Origin: Filomicrobium sp.
Lineage (GTDB): Bacteria > Pseudomonadota > Alphaproteobacteria > Rhizobiales > Hyphomicrobiaceae
Assembly: GCA_017792465.1 (NCBI GenBank)
Contig: CP051234.1
Coordinates: 4,406,905 to 4,470,904, forward strand
Direction of reading: 5' to 3'
DNA length: 64,000 nt
A program made the position numbers and the translations under genes. This document shows, one piece after another, positions 43,537 to 52,652 of the stretch. The notes under the pieces are model-generated. The model saw only the letters and a list, made by a program, of their open reading frames with translations, made no database searches and was not told the origin of the DNA. Numbering within the stretch: the stretch's first letter is position 1; each line of letters starts with the position of its first letter.

Positions 43537-44508
43537 TTAAGCCATATGCCCTGAGAGCATGATCAGGACTGTGATTGCCAGTAGTAGAGCTGCTTTGATT
43601 GCAACGGTCCGGCCATAGATGCGTAGAGCCTGCGCAAGTCCTTCGGCTGTCGGATCCGGCGCACCGCTATTGAGCCAGGGTTCGTTGCTCGTGCCTCCAG
43701 CGTAGCTGCGGGGACCAGATAGGCGGACACCAAGTGCGCCAGCCATTGCGGCTTCAGGGAAGCCGGCGTTGGGCGAGCGGTGTTTTCTGGCATCGCGGAC
43801 CATGACCTCAAGGGCAAGTTTTGGATGGCCCGACGCGAGCGCAATCAGCAGTCCGGTCAGGCGCGCAGGGATGAGGTTGACTAAATCATCCAACCTTGCT
43901 GACGCCCATCCGAAGTCGGCATGCCGTTTGGTTCGATGGCCAATCATGGAGTCGAGGGTATTGATCGCCTTATAGGCGGCAATCCCTGGCAATCCCAAAA
44001 GCGCGCCCCAGAATAACGGTGCGATCACGCCGTCGGAGGAGTTCTCGGCCAGGCTTTCAATTGCGGCGCGGGCGACGCCGGCCTCGTCGAGCTGGGTGAC
44101 ATCGCGACCGACGATCATGGCGACGGCCGCGCGTGCGCCATCCAGATCGCCTTGGCGAAGCGGGGCCAGAACCGCTGCAACGTGATCGTAAAGCGACCGT
44201 GCGGCGATGAGAGGCCATGCGAAAATCGCCAACACGACGACGCTGATTATTGGCGGAGCATAGATGGCCAGGGCTGTTTGCAGGAGCAGGAAAGGTATCG
44301 TCGCAACGATCACGACGAGGATGAGCGTTACGATCCCGCACGCGCGACGCCATCGGGGTGATGCGGCTTGATTGTTGAGGCGATGGTCCAGGATGGCGAC
44401 CAGCTTGCCGAGCCAGACGGCGGGATGACCGATTGCCCGGAATAGCTGCGCCGGCCAGCCGATGACGGCGTCGATGATCAGGGCAACCAAAAGCGTGGCA
44501 GAAAACAA
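43537..44508 (-). CDS. cobD: adenosylcobinamide-phosphate synthase
   Basis: A 323-residue CobD/CbiB membrane protein that attaches aminopropanol (phosphate) to cobyric acid. Motifs: DAVIGWPAQLFRAIGHPAVW, then SLAENSSDGVIAPLFW, TLDSMIGHRTKRHADFGWAS and the end region GVRLSGPRSYAGG. About five helices are visible. The start is a TTG at 44508 without a strong ribosome site, so the N-terminus is uncertain. It faces cobF tail to tail. Confidence 0.92.
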   Translation of the reverse strand: MFSATLLVALIIDAVIGWPAQLFRAIGHPAVWLGKLVAILDHRLNNQAASPRWRRACGIVTLILVVIVATIPFLLLQTALAIYAPPIISVVVLAIFAWPLIAARSLYDHVAAVLAPLRQGDLDGARAAVAMIVGRDVTQLDEAGVARAAIESLAENSSDGVIAPLFWGALLGLPGIAAYKAINTLDSMIGHRTKRHADFGWASARLDDLVNLIPARLTGLLIALASGHPKLALEVMVRDARKHRSPNAGFPEAAMAGALGVRLSGPRSYAGGTSNEPWLNSGAPDPTAEGLAQALRIYGRTVAIKAALLLAITVLIMLSGHMA

Positions 44509-44723
44509 CTGGAATTGTCCGATGGAGTGCGCGGGCTTATCAAATGAGCCGAGTGAGGCTCGCCGTCATGAAGAGGACTTCCTGGATAAGCCTATCATTC
44601 GCAGTTCTTCAAGTCTGCAGTTGACAGGGCGGTGGTCCGGCTGAGACCCGTTGGCCGTTGGCGACCCGACGTGCTGTCAGGCATGAACGCTGTCTAATTG
44701 TTCGTGGCAGGTTGTGTTTTTGC

Positions 44724-44746
44724 AAAAGTCGGATTTCCGACTTTTT
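44724..44746 (-). terminator. intrinsic terminator after tRNA-Lys
   Basis: AAAAGTCGG (44724-44732) and CCGACTTTT (44737-44745) form a 9-bp stem with an ATTT loop; T/A tracts on both sides allow termination in either direction. It sits about 60 bases beyond the tRNA 3' end. The rest of 44509-44804 holds no gene I can support. Confidence 0.75.
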
Positions 44747-44804
44747 AAGCGATCCCTTTTCGCGAAATGTTCCGCCAAAAATCCAGCTAAGTCGTTGAAA
44801 TGAT

Positions 44805-44880
<76 letters not shown>

Positions 44881-45062
44881 GAAATGTGTGGGAGACCGCT
44901 TGCGCGGCGCCAAAACGAAAGGGGCCTTGCCCGGCCCCTGTCGGAGCGACTTGCTAGCATTGTGCGGTGCGTGTGTCCAGGGAAATTGGAGTTGCGGTCG
45001 CGCGGCTCGTCGTCAGCCTTCGGATTTCTGGCCCGGATGCTGGTCGGCATCCGAAGCGCGCA

Positions 45063-45254
45063 TCAAAACAACCAAACCCAAAGCGCCAGGCCAAGCGGCA
45101 CCCCGACCCCTAACCCGAGCACCAAAAGAACGAACACGGCGGCCTCCGGAGGGGCTGTGCGCGGCGAGACGGCGCGCCATGCGGCCGAGATGCCAAGCGA
45201 CACGCAAAACAGCGCGGCCAGCATGAAGAAGGTGTGAAGGTCCGATTGGTCCAT
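45063..45254 (-). CDS. small two-helix membrane protein
   Basis: A 63-residue protein (an in-frame start at 45290 would add 12 residues) beginning MDQSDLHTFF. Two hydrophobic helices, LAALFCVSLGISAAW and AAVFVLLVLGLGVGVPLG, are joined by a short polar loop with RAVSPRTAPPE. No family was recognised. Its amino-acid pattern looks like a real membrane protein, though translation signals are modest. It stands alone between the tRNA and the PagL-like gene. Confidence 0.5.
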   Translation of the reverse strand: MDQSDLHTFFMLAALFCVSLGISAAWRAVSPRTAPPEAAVFVLLVLGLGVGVPLGLALWVWLF

Positions 45255-45414
45255 GCCGCTCTTTATGCCGTCGGGCGGGGCGCGAGACAATGGGCGAACT
45301 GGCTGTCAATTCTCTTCCCAACTTCTCGGTGTTTGTCGTTCCCGACGGGCTCGGTCTTGCAGGCTTTTCGGCCCTTCGCGCCTGGTCATCTTCGCCTTCC
45401 GACCTTCCCCCTGG

Positions 45415-46017
45415 CTAGAAACGATAGCCGTAGCGGACGCCGAGCCGGTCGAGGCCTTCGTTATAATCCTGGGTGTTGGCGTTCGACATGTGCTCGAAAT
45501 AGACCGACAGGCTGTTGTGGTCGTCGAAGCGATAGCCGATTTCGGCGGGAATATGGAACAGCACGCGCGAGCCGAGGGCTTTGTCGGTCTGGAAGGCGGA
45601 TTTCAAATCCGTCTCGCCGTTATGGATGACCGCGCCGAGACCTAGTCCGAAAAAGATGCCCGATGGCGTGTCGATCTGCCAGCGCGCGTCGAGATAGGCG
45701 CTGCTGGTGCCGCCTTCGGTTGCGATCGAGCCGCCAATGGCTGGGCGGATATATCCTCCGAGTATGGGTAAGGATGGGGCGAGAAGCGCCTCGATATTGA
45801 CGGCGACAGCGTCGTCTTCGGTGCGAAACCCGCTCCAAAGATCGGGAACGTCATGGGCGAGCACGCCGAATTTCAGTTCGTGCACCAGGCCTTCGGCTAG
45901 CGCCGCGTCCGTTGAGAAGCACACGAGGAGCAGGCAAGCCAGGGTTGCGAGCGTATTCTTGGTCGACATCTTGGAGCCGCGCGAATTCGTTTTATGAGCA
46001 GAGGTCGATTCTAGCAT
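45415..46017 (-). CDS. acyloxyacyl hydrolase, PagL-like lipid A deacylase
   Basis: About 200 residues. GAGG lies 8 bases before the ATG at 46017; an ATG at 45969 would give a shorter signal peptide (TLATLACLLLVCFSTDAALA). The mature part is a small beta-barrel ending in FEHMSNANTQDYNEGLDRLG and a terminal YRF. The His-Ser pair in EHMSNA matches the PagL catalytic site. It would trim an acyl chain from lipid A in the outer membrane. Confidence 0.82.
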   Translation of the reverse strand: MLESTSAHKTNSRGSKMSTKNTLATLACLLLVCFSTDAALAEGLVHELKFGVLAHDVPDLWSGFRTEDDAVAVNIEALLAPSLPILGGYIRPAIGGSIATEGGTSSAYLDARWQIDTPSGIFFGLGLGAVIHNGETDLKSAFQTDKALGSRVLFHIPAEIGYRFDDHNSLSVYFEHMSNANTQDYNEGLDRLGVRYGYRF

Positions 46018-46264
46018 AGTCGGTACCTCGCTGCCGGAGGGATGTTTGGGTTCATGCATTTTTGGCGGACGGCTCGTGGTATTTTTGCCGATTGTTCCGA
46101 TTGCGAACTTTTGCCCGGCGCGGATGCGTGAAACAGGTCGCCAAATTTGGCGTTATTTTGGGCAAGAGCTTCAGGTGGGCTCTTTCGCCTCCGCAAATGT
46201 TGTTTTGAAATTTCCACTTTTTCGCGCGACGATTGTGCCGGCCCTTCGTGCGTATGGATAAGTG

Positions 46265-47122
46265 ATGATGCAGCCTTCAGCAGCGTTTCAAACTGGCGTC
46301 CATCTATCGGTCGCTGTCGCGTTATGCGGTTTTCTGATCGCGCTCTTCTCGGGCGTTGCGCAGGCCACGACGGCAAGCCGGTGCCTGGCTTTGGCGGATG
46401 GGCGCAACCCTGCCAGTGGTGTGCGCATCGTGCCGGTGGCGCTCAAAGCCGACGAAGTCCAGATCACCTATGTCACGCATTCCACGTTCCGGATCGTGAC
46501 GCCGCAGGGGCTTAATATCGCGACAGACTATGCTGGGTTTGCCGGGGTCGGTCCGTTGCCGGATGTGGTGACCATGAACCACGCGCACGAGACGCATTTC
46601 ACCTATTTTCCCGACCCCAAGATCAAGCATGTGCTGCGCGGCTGGAACCCGGCAGGCGGTCCGGCCGAACACCACCTGAAAATCCTCGATACGCTGATCC
46701 GCAATGTGCCGACCGACATCAGGACGTGGGACGGCGGCCGCGAAGCTGACGGCAACTCGATCTTTATTTTTGAGGTGGCGGGTCTGTGCATCGGGCATCT
46801 TGGGCATTTGCATCACGAACTGGCCCCCGATGATCTTGCCCATATCGGTCAACTCGACATCGTCTTTGCGCCTGTCGACGGCAGCTTTACGCTCGACCTG
46901 CCGAATATGGTGAAGACGTTGAAAGTGCTGAAAGCGTCGATCGTGATCCCGATGCATGCCTTCGGGCCGTCATCTCTGCAGCGGTTCATCGAGGGAATGG
47001 CGCCGGATTTTACGGCCGAATATTCGGATATTCCGAAAGTTGTCGTGCGCGCTAGCGATCTGCCTGTGCGCCCCAAAATCCTGGTTCTTCCGGAAGGGCC
47101 ATCGGGCTTTAGCTGGGATTGA
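46265..47122 (+). CDS. exported metallo-beta-lactamase-fold hydrolase (UlaG-like)
   Basis: A 285-residue protein with a signal peptide (VAVALCGFLIALFSGVAQAT). Metal-site features of the UlaG-type lactonase/phosphoesterase family follow: VTHSTFRI, MNHAHETHF, CIGHLGHLHHEL, VFAPVDG and the terminal MHAFGPSS. A GTG at 46262 and ATG codons at 46265 and 46268 compete as starts. Gene order is divergent from the PagL-like gene. The substrate is unknown. Confidence 0.78.
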   Translation: MMQPSAAFQTGVHLSVAVALCGFLIALFSGVAQATTASRCLALADGRNPASGVRIVPVALKADEVQITYVTHSTFRIVTPQGLNIATDYAGFAGVGPLPDVVTMNHAHETHFTYFPDPKIKHVLRGWNPAGGPAEHHLKILDTLIRNVPTDIRTWDGGREADGNSIFIFEVAGLCIGHLGHLHHELAPDDLAHIGQLDIVFAPVDGSFTLDLPNMVKTLKVLKASIVIPMHAFGPSSLQRFIEGMAPDFTAEYSDIPKVVVRASDLPVRPKILVLPEGPSGFSWD

Positions 47123-47325
47123 CGCTCGGGTTTACTCCGGTGCGCTGAGCCTTCCCTGGCGGTCTGGCATGCAGTTTCCTTGGAAATGCCACATCGGTGT
47201 CGATTACCATAAAAAGCGGTACAGAGAGCGCTGGTATAAACTTGCCGCTAATCAGAAACTTGAGCCTATCCGGTTGCTACCCCGGGTGGTGTTTTCAACG
47301 TCAGTCATCGCGTGGAGAAGCTTCA

Positions 47326-47976
47326 GTGACCGATCTAGGCAGTAAGAGCGTCATTATGGGGGATCTCGTCATTGAAGGCGACGTCGTCTCCAAGGGGGCG
47401 GTTGAAGTCAACGGGCGGGTGCAGGGCAGCTTGTCGGCGCAGTCCGTTACGATCAGCAAAACGGGCGAGGTCTATGGTTCGCTGAAAGCGCAAAATGCGA
47501 ACGTCAATGGCTCGGTACAAGGTGACGTGCGTATCCGCGAACTGATCCGGATCGGCGACACGGGTTCGGTGAGCGGCGACGTTGAATATGGCCGGATCGC
47601 GATGGATCAGGGCGGGGAGCTGAGTGCGACCTTGCGCAACGTGCCGCCGCATCTGTCTGGCGATCTCGATTTGACGGTTGCGAAGGGCGGAGCCGTTACG
47701 ATCACGACCGAGGATCTCAACGCTATTGATCCGGATGATGATGCCACCGATCTGACCTACAACATCAGCAACCCGATGAACGGCTTTATTGCGATGGCGT
47801 CGGCGCGCTCGTCGGCAATTATCAAATTCACGCAGGCGGATCTCGAAGGCGGACAGGTGCTGTTTGTGCACGATGGATCGAGCGCACCCGCTGCCGGGTT
47901 TGATGCGTTTGTTGTCGATGGCAAAGGCGCGACCTCGGGAGCGGCCAAGCATGTGACCGTTTCGGTGCGGGGTTGA
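47326..47976 (+). CDS. bactofilin with a C-terminal CSPG/cadherin-like domain
   Basis: A 216-residue protein. The GTG at 47326 has GGAGAAG closely upstream. Residues about 9-100 are a bactofilin beta-helix with repeating IEGDVVSKGAVEVNGRVQGS and GSLKAQNANVNGSVQGDV. Residues about 113-214 resemble a CSPG (NG2) or cadherin-like repeat: VTITTEDLNAIDPDDD, LTYNISNPMNGFIA, IIKFTQADLEGGQVLFVHDG and DAFVVDGKG. Bactofilins polymerise under the inner membrane and guide cell-wall growth; the added domain normally occurs in exported proteins. It lies next to mreBCD on the other strand. Confidence 0.82.
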   Translation: MTDLGSKSVIMGDLVIEGDVVSKGAVEVNGRVQGSLSAQSVTISKTGEVYGSLKAQNANVNGSVQGDVRIRELIRIGDTGSVSGDVEYGRIAMDQGGELSATLRNVPPHLSGDLDLTVAKGGAVTITTEDLNAIDPDDDATDLTYNISNPMNGFIAMASARSSAIIKFTQADLEGGQVLFVHDGSSAPAAGFDAFVVDGKGATSGAAKHVTVSVRG

Positions 47977-48060
47977 GCTGACAATTTTTGGTCCTGTGAC
48001 GCGCCTTTTTGGCGGTCTGCGGCGGCCACCGAAAAAGCTGCGGCTGCGGTTCGTAATCGC

Positions 48061-48573
48061 TCAGGCGCTTTCCAGATCGAAGCGGCCTTCGGATGGAGCG
48101 AAGTCGCACAGCCGCAATAGGCCTGCAACGGCGGGATAGGCCAAGACCATCAAAGCCCACGCGGTCATTAGCTCAAGCCATGACCCTGCCGGCGCGGCGA
48201 CGACCTCACCGATCAGCGCTGTTGCGCCAACGCAGACGGTCATGGCCATCGCAAATAGGCCCCATCGACCGAACTTCCAATACCGGGTCGCCATGGGGCG
48301 CTGCAGAAGACCGATCGTCCAGGCGAGGGCGTAGATCGTGGTCCAGAAGCCGGGTGGGCCTGCCAGCACAATGTCGGCGGACAGACCGCTGAATAGAACC
48401 GCGAGGCTTGGGATCGCCGAAGGGCGGCGCAGCGCCCAGTAGTGCAGTGTTGCAGCGGGAAGAAGGGCGAGCGCCAGAGTTGCTGACGTTGTCGGAAGCC
48501 ACGGGGCGAGCGTCGCTGCGGTAAGGATGGTCAAGGTAGCAAGCGGCAGCAGCGCGGCGAGCGTGGCGATCAT
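48061..48573 (-). CDS. mreD: rod shape-determining protein MreD
   Basis: A 170-residue membrane protein with five or six helices, in the standard place after mreC (ATGA overlap). Polar stretches such as HYWALRRPSAIPSLAVLF and the GLLQRPMATRYWKFGRWG loop fit MreD. It links MreC to the cell-wall elongation complex. The C-terminal tail is short and acidic. Confidence 0.87.
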   Translation of the reverse strand: MIATLAALLPLATLTILTAATLAPWLPTTSATLALALLPAATLHYWALRRPSAIPSLAVLFSGLSADIVLAGPPGFWTTIYALAWTIGLLQRPMATRYWKFGRWGLFAMAMTVCVGATALIGEVVAAPAGSWLELMTAWALMVLAYPAVAGLLRLCDFAPSEGRFDLESA

Positions 48574-49562
48574 CGGTTTGCCTCGCCAAACGTGCTTTCT
48601 TTCGCAGCGTCGCGTTCGGACGTCGTACGGTCGTGCTGGACGTTTGGTTGAGGTTTGCCATTGAAGCGCGCGGCGAGTTTACGCGTTGCGACTTCATTGG
48701 CGGCTGTCTGATCAGGTTGTGCAACATCTGCCGGGAGCAAGACGCTGACGAATTCGAGACGGTTGAAATCGACATAAGGTTCGATCCGCATGCCGTACCC
48801 TGTGGCAACGACCCGTCCGATGCGCAGGCCACGCGGCAGGCCGCCTTCTTCACCGGCGCTGACGACAGCGTCGTCGATTGCAACATCGAGACTTCCGGTC
48901 GCCGACTCTATCGCCAGTGACCGCGTTCCGTCACCGCTCGCCATTGCCGTGATGCGTTGAGGTCCGATGCTGACGAGCAGGCGGCTGGCGGGATCTGTCA
49001 GGAAGCGGACCCGCGTGGTGCTGTGACCAGTTTCGTAGGTCGTGCCGACCAGACCTTTCCCATTCACGACGGCGAGGCTTTCTGCAACTCCGGACGATGT
49101 TCCGGCACCGATCAAGACGCTGCGATTTTGCTTGCCGAATGAGCGTGCGCGAACTGTCGTCGTGATGAAGCTCATGGCTGGTTCTGACACGACGCGGGTC
49201 AGAGACTGTAGATCTGCCAGCTGGCTTTCCAGATCCAGAGCGCGCCATTTCCACGCGCGGAGTGCTTCGTTTTCGGTGCGCAGGGTTTTGAGTTCGTCTT
49301 CGAGCCCGACGAGGTTTTCATAGTGGGTGCCAAGGTCGTGCAGAGGCTTCAGTGGGGTTTGCAATAGGCCAACGATCGACGAGACCGGTCCGGCAAGACG
49401 GGCCCGGGCATCCGCGACTTCGTTGGGATAGAGCTTGCCGAGCGTGAGCAATGCGAGCGCCGAAACGACAAGCGCTGCGGCACCGGCGAGGCGGCGCGCG
49501 CCAGGACCCTGGCGTGAGCGTTTGTTGCCGAGCAACCGCCGCTTTGGAGACAGCAAGTTCAT
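48570..49562 (-). CDS. mreC: rod shape-determining protein MreC
   Basis: A 330-residue protein. After a basic cytoplasmic N-terminus (RRLLGNKRSRQGPGARR) comes one membrane helix (LAGAAALVVSALALLTLG), then a coiled coil (residues about 80-110, EDELKTLRTENEALRAW) and the periplasmic beta domain (LIGAGTSSGVAESLAVVNGK, VRFLTDPASRLLV). The tail is charged. The ATG at 49562 fits family length; the ribosome site is weak. Confidence 0.9.
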   Translation of the reverse strand: MNLLSPKRRLLGNKRSRQGPGARRLAGAAALVVSALALLTLGKLYPNEVADARARLAGPVSSIVGLLQTPLKPLHDLGTHYENLVGLEDELKTLRTENEALRAWKWRALDLESQLADLQSLTRVVSEPAMSFITTTVRARSFGKQNRSVLIGAGTSSGVAESLAVVNGKGLVGTTYETGHSTTRVRFLTDPASRLLVSIGPQRITAMASGDGTRSLAIESATGSLDVAIDDAVVSAGEEGGLPRGLRIGRVVATGYGMRIEPYVDFNRLEFVSVLLPADVAQPDQTAANEVATRKLAARFNGKPQPNVQHDRTTSERDAAKESTFGEANR

Positions 49563-49594
49563 TGACCCGTATACCGTTGCCTTGACGTTAGCGC

Positions 49595-49628
49595 GGCACG
49601 CAGGAACATCGCATTCCTGCGACGTGCC
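49595..49628 (-). promoter_or_regulatory. stem-loop between mreB and mreC
   Basis: GGCACGCAGGAA (49595-49606) pairs with TTCCTGCG-AC-GTGCC (49614-49628), a 12-bp stem with a 2-base bulge and a 7-base loop. No U-run follows, so it is more likely an RNA-processing or stability element than a terminator. Confidence 0.5.
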
Positions 49629-49708
49629 GTTCCCCACCCCTGGGTTATGCAAGCGTCATTCTTCGACGACTATAAAGCGCTATGGGGCGGACGAAAAGGT
49701 TAATGTTT

Positions 49709-50734
49709 TCAAGGGGTCAACAGCAGGTGTTGGCGCTTATCGAGCTGTTCGAGGATCGTCGCGGAGCCCCGGATCACACAGTGCATCGGCCGGTCGGGGA
49801 CGGTGAACGCGACGCCGACGCGGCGCTCGAATTCCTTGTCGAGCCCATCGATCAAGGCACCGCCGCCGGTCAGACAGATGCCGCGTTCGCAGATGTCGGC
49901 GGCGATATCGGGGGGTAGGTCTTCGAGCGAGCGCTGGATGAAGTCGGCGATGTTGTCGATGGGGCTGTCGAGCGCTTCGGCGATATCGCTGGGTGTGAGC
50001 ACAATGCTTTTGGGTCGGCCCTGGCGCAGGTCGCGGCCGCGGATGTGAATGTCGACATCGCGGTTCTCGGCACCGACGATTGCTGTGCCGCCTTCGATCT
50101 TAATGCGCTCTGCGTTGGCTTCGCCGATCAACAGATGGTGGCGGCGGCGGACGTAGCGGATGATGGCTTCGTCGAACGCGTTACCGGCACAGCGCAGAGA
50201 GCGCGCCTGCAGCACGCCGCCAAGCGAGAGGACGGCGATGTCGGTTGTGCCGCCGCCGATGTCGATCACCATCGAACCGCGCGGTTCGTCGACGGGAAGT
50301 CCCGCACCAATCGCGGCGGCGACCGGTTCCTCGACGATATAGACGCGGCGGGAGCCGGAGGAGACGGCCGTTTCGTAGACGGCGCGGCGTTCGACGGGCG
50401 TGGCGCTGGCTGGCACACAGATCAGGATGCGTGGGCGCAGGAAGCCGTATTTCGATTTGGCGCGCTTGATGAATTGCCGGAGCATTTCCTCGGTGGCGAC
50501 GAAGTCGGCGATGACGCCGTCGCGCAAGGGGCGGATCAGCTCGATGCTTTCGGGCGTGCGGCCAAGCATCGCCTGGGCCTTGTGGCCGACGGCGAGGACA
50601 TCGCGAACACCGGCGACATTGCGAACGGCCACCGCCGAGGGTTCATCGATAATGATGCCGCGGCCGACGACGTGCACGAGAGTGTTGACGGTTCCAAGGT
50701 CGATGGCGATGTCGTCGGAGAATACGCTGGCCAA
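49709..50734 (-). CDS. mreB: rod shape-determining protein MreB
   Basis: A 341-residue bacterial actin. Phosphate and adenosine motifs are clear: DIAIDLGTVNTLVHV, SMVIDIGGGTTDIAVLSL, VEEPVAAAIGAGLPV and ICLTGGGALIDGLD. It forms filaments that place the elongation machinery. First gene of mreBCD, separated from mreC by 146 bases holding a strong stem-loop. Confidence 0.95.
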   Translation of the reverse strand: MASVFSDDIAIDLGTVNTLVHVVGRGIIIDEPSAVAVRNVAGVRDVLAVGHKAQAMLGRTPESIELIRPLRDGVIADFVATEEMLRQFIKRAKSKYGFLRPRILICVPASATPVERRAVYETAVSSGSRRVYIVEEPVAAAIGAGLPVDEPRGSMVIDIGGGTTDIAVLSLGGVLQARSLRCAGNAFDEAIIRYVRRRHHLLIGEANAERIKIEGGTAIVGAENRDVDIHIRGRDLRQGRPKSIVLTPSDIAEALDSPIDNIADFIQRSLEDLPPDIAADICERGICLTGGGALIDGLDKEFERRVGVAFTVPDRPMHCVIRGSATILEQLDKRQHLLLTP

Positions 50735-50896
50735 CCGTGGTCCTCGTCGTCGAAGTGTGCCGCCTGGGCGGTCTCGCGCTTAAAGTTCAGTTCGGCGTGC
50801 AACTCCATGCGAACTGCGGTCGGTGGCGCAGCGGCGCCGCAGCGGTTCGCCGGGCTGATCGGGCGTGCACAATGAACGCACACTACGGCGGTATTA

Positions 50897-50923
50897 CTAC
50901 ACTGGCCGCGAGGGCCAGTGTAG
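50897..50923 (-). terminator. perfect 11-bp stem downstream of leuA
   Basis: CTACACTGGCC (50897-50907) and GGCCAGTGTAG (50913-50923) with a GCGAG loop, 26 bases past the leuA stop. A clear U-run is missing, so termination may be Rho-assisted or the stem may protect the 3' end. Confidence 0.55.
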
Positions 50924-50949
50924 CGTTCTCAGGCATAAATCGCTTTTTC

Positions 50950-52521
50950 CTAAATGGCGGCCTGTGCCTGGGTGGTCTTTTCGCGCTTCACCATCAGTTT
51001 GTTGACGGCTGCAACGTAAGCGCGAGCCGACGCCACCAGGGTATCGGTGTCGGCGCCGCGACCGGTCACCGTGCGGCCGGCCTCGTCTTCGAGGCGGACC
51101 GAGACTTCTGCCTGGGCATCCGTGCCCTGCGTGACGGCATGGACCTGATAGAGCGCCAACGTGCCATTGTGCGGCATCAGCTCTTTGATGGCGTTGAAGG
51201 TCGCATCGACCGGGCCGTTACCAGCTGCCTGGACGGTTTTGTGGTCGCCGTCCATGTCCAGCGTCAGGGTCGCGGTTTGCGGGCCCATCGTGCCGGCGAT
51301 GACGGTCAAGGCGACGACCTTGGTGCGGTCGTGCATGTGGGCGATGCCCTGATCGACCAGCGCCTCGATGTCTTCGTCGTAGACGTGTTTCTTGCGGTCG
51401 GCCAAAGCCTTGAAGCGGGTGAAGGCATCTTCCAGCTGGTTTTCGCCCAAGTCGTAGCCCAGGTCTTTCAGCTTGGTGCGGAACGCCGCGCGGCCGGAGT
51501 GCTTGCCCATGACCAGCGAGGTCTTGCTGACGCCAACCGATTCCGGCGTCATGATCTCGTAGGTCTGGGTGTGCTTCAGCATGCCATCCTGGTGGATTCC
51601 GCTTTCGTGGGCGAAGGCGTTCCGGCCGACGATGGCTTTGTTGTACTGCACGGGGAAGTTCGTCACCGCCGAGACCAGACGCGAGGCGCGCGACAACATC
51701 TTGGCGTTGACGCCGGTCTCATAGGGCAGGACATCTCCACGGGTGGCGATCGCCATGACGATCTCTTCCAGGGCTGCGTTGCCGGCGCGTTCGCCGATGC
51801 CGTTGACGGTGCACTCGACCTGACGGATGCCGGCGCGGATGCCAGCCAGCGAGTTGGCGACCGCCATGCCGAGGTCGTCGTGGCAATGGGCCGAGAAGAT
51901 CGCCTTGTCGGCATTCGGCACGCGCTCACGCAGCATCGCGATTAATGCGAAGTATTCTTCCGGCACGGTGTAGCCGACGGTGTCGGGGATGTTGATTGTC
52001 GTGGCGCCGGCGTTGATGGCCGCCTCGACGCAGCGGCACAGGAAGTCATGCTCGGTGCGGGTGGCGTCTTCGGCCGACCATTCGACGTCGTTGACCAGGT
52101 TGCGCGCACGGGTGACCGAGCGGGTGACCAGATCCAGAACCTCGTCGGGCTCCTTCTTCAGCTTGAACTTCATATGGACGGGGGACGTCGATATGAAGGT
52201 ATGGATGCGCGGCTTGACCGCTTTGCCAACGGCCTCGCCGGCGCGGTCGATGTCTTTGTCGCCTGCGCGCGCCAAACCGGCGACGGTGGCGTTCTTAACG
52301 CGACCTGCGATGGCGGAGACTGCTTCGAAGTCGCCCTCGGAGGCGATCGGGAAGCCGGCTTCGATGATGTCGACGCCCATCTCATCGAGGAAATCGGCGA
52401 CTTCCATCTTTTCTTCGAACGTCATGGTGGCGCCGGGGCATTGCTCGCCGTCGCGCAGCGTCGTGTCAAAGATCAGGACGCGCTCTTTGTTTTCCGATTT
52501 GGGTTCAGGTGAAGTCGTCAT
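50950..52521 (-). CDS. leuA: 2-isopropylmalate synthase
   Basis: A 523-residue enzyme for the first committed step of leucine synthesis. The catalytic barrel shows FDTTLRDGEQCPGATMTFEEK, FISTSPVHMKFKLK, FSAHCHDDLGMAVANSLAG (metal His pair) and GRNAFAHESGIHQDGMLKH. The C-terminal leucine-binding regulatory domain (about residues 390-510) is intact. A Leu-rich leader peptide and competing stems precede it on the transcript, suggesting attenuation in addition to feedback inhibition. Confidence 0.95.
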   Translation of the reverse strand: MTTSPEPKSENKERVLIFDTTLRDGEQCPGATMTFEEKMEVADFLDEMGVDIIEAGFPIASEGDFEAVSAIAGRVKNATVAGLARAGDKDIDRAGEAVGKAVKPRIHTFISTSPVHMKFKLKKEPDEVLDLVTRSVTRARNLVNDVEWSAEDATRTEHDFLCRCVEAAINAGATTINIPDTVGYTVPEEYFALIAMLRERVPNADKAIFSAHCHDDLGMAVANSLAGIRAGIRQVECTVNGIGERAGNAALEEIVMAIATRGDVLPYETGVNAKMLSRASRLVSAVTNFPVQYNKAIVGRNAFAHESGIHQDGMLKHTQTYEIMTPESVGVSKTSLVMGKHSGRAAFRTKLKDLGYDLGENQLEDAFTRFKALADRKKHVYDEDIEALVDQGIAHMHDRTKVVALTVIAGTMGPQTATLTLDMDGDHKTVQAAGNGPVDATFNAIKELMPHNGTLALYQVHAVTQGTDAQAEVSVRLEDEAGRTVTGRGADTDTLVASARAYVAAVNKLMVKREKTTQAQAAI

Positions 52522-52601
52522 TTGGGTTTGCCCTTCAGTCTCGGCTCCGGCTTTTCCAGCTGCGGAGCGGAAATTTACGTTGCTACCTTGGCGAATTGCG
52601 T

Positions 52602-52652
52602 CCCCTGAGCGTGGCCCCCATGATTATGGGGTCCCCTGAAAATGCTCAGGGG
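52602..52652 (-). promoter_or_regulatory. leuA attenuator region
   Basis: On the transcript, CCCCTGAGC (52652-52644) can pair either with the nearby TCAGGGG (52639-52633) or with GCTCAGGGG (52610-52602). A third stem CCCCAT/ATGGGG (52631-52616) lies between. The leader-peptide stop codon sits inside the first arm. These mutually exclusive stems fit ribosome-controlled attenuation; a distinct U-run is not evident. Confidence 0.65.

Noticed and set aside
47990..48055. T-run/A-run inverted repeat between the bactofilin and mreD stops
   Set aside because: It reads T-run, stem, A-run on both strands, so no U-run lies at the 3' side and it does not qualify as an intrinsic terminator.
50737..51945. 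Plus-strand frame of 402 codons opposite leuA
   Set aside because: Antisense shadow of leuA; the leuA frame holds all catalytic motifs.
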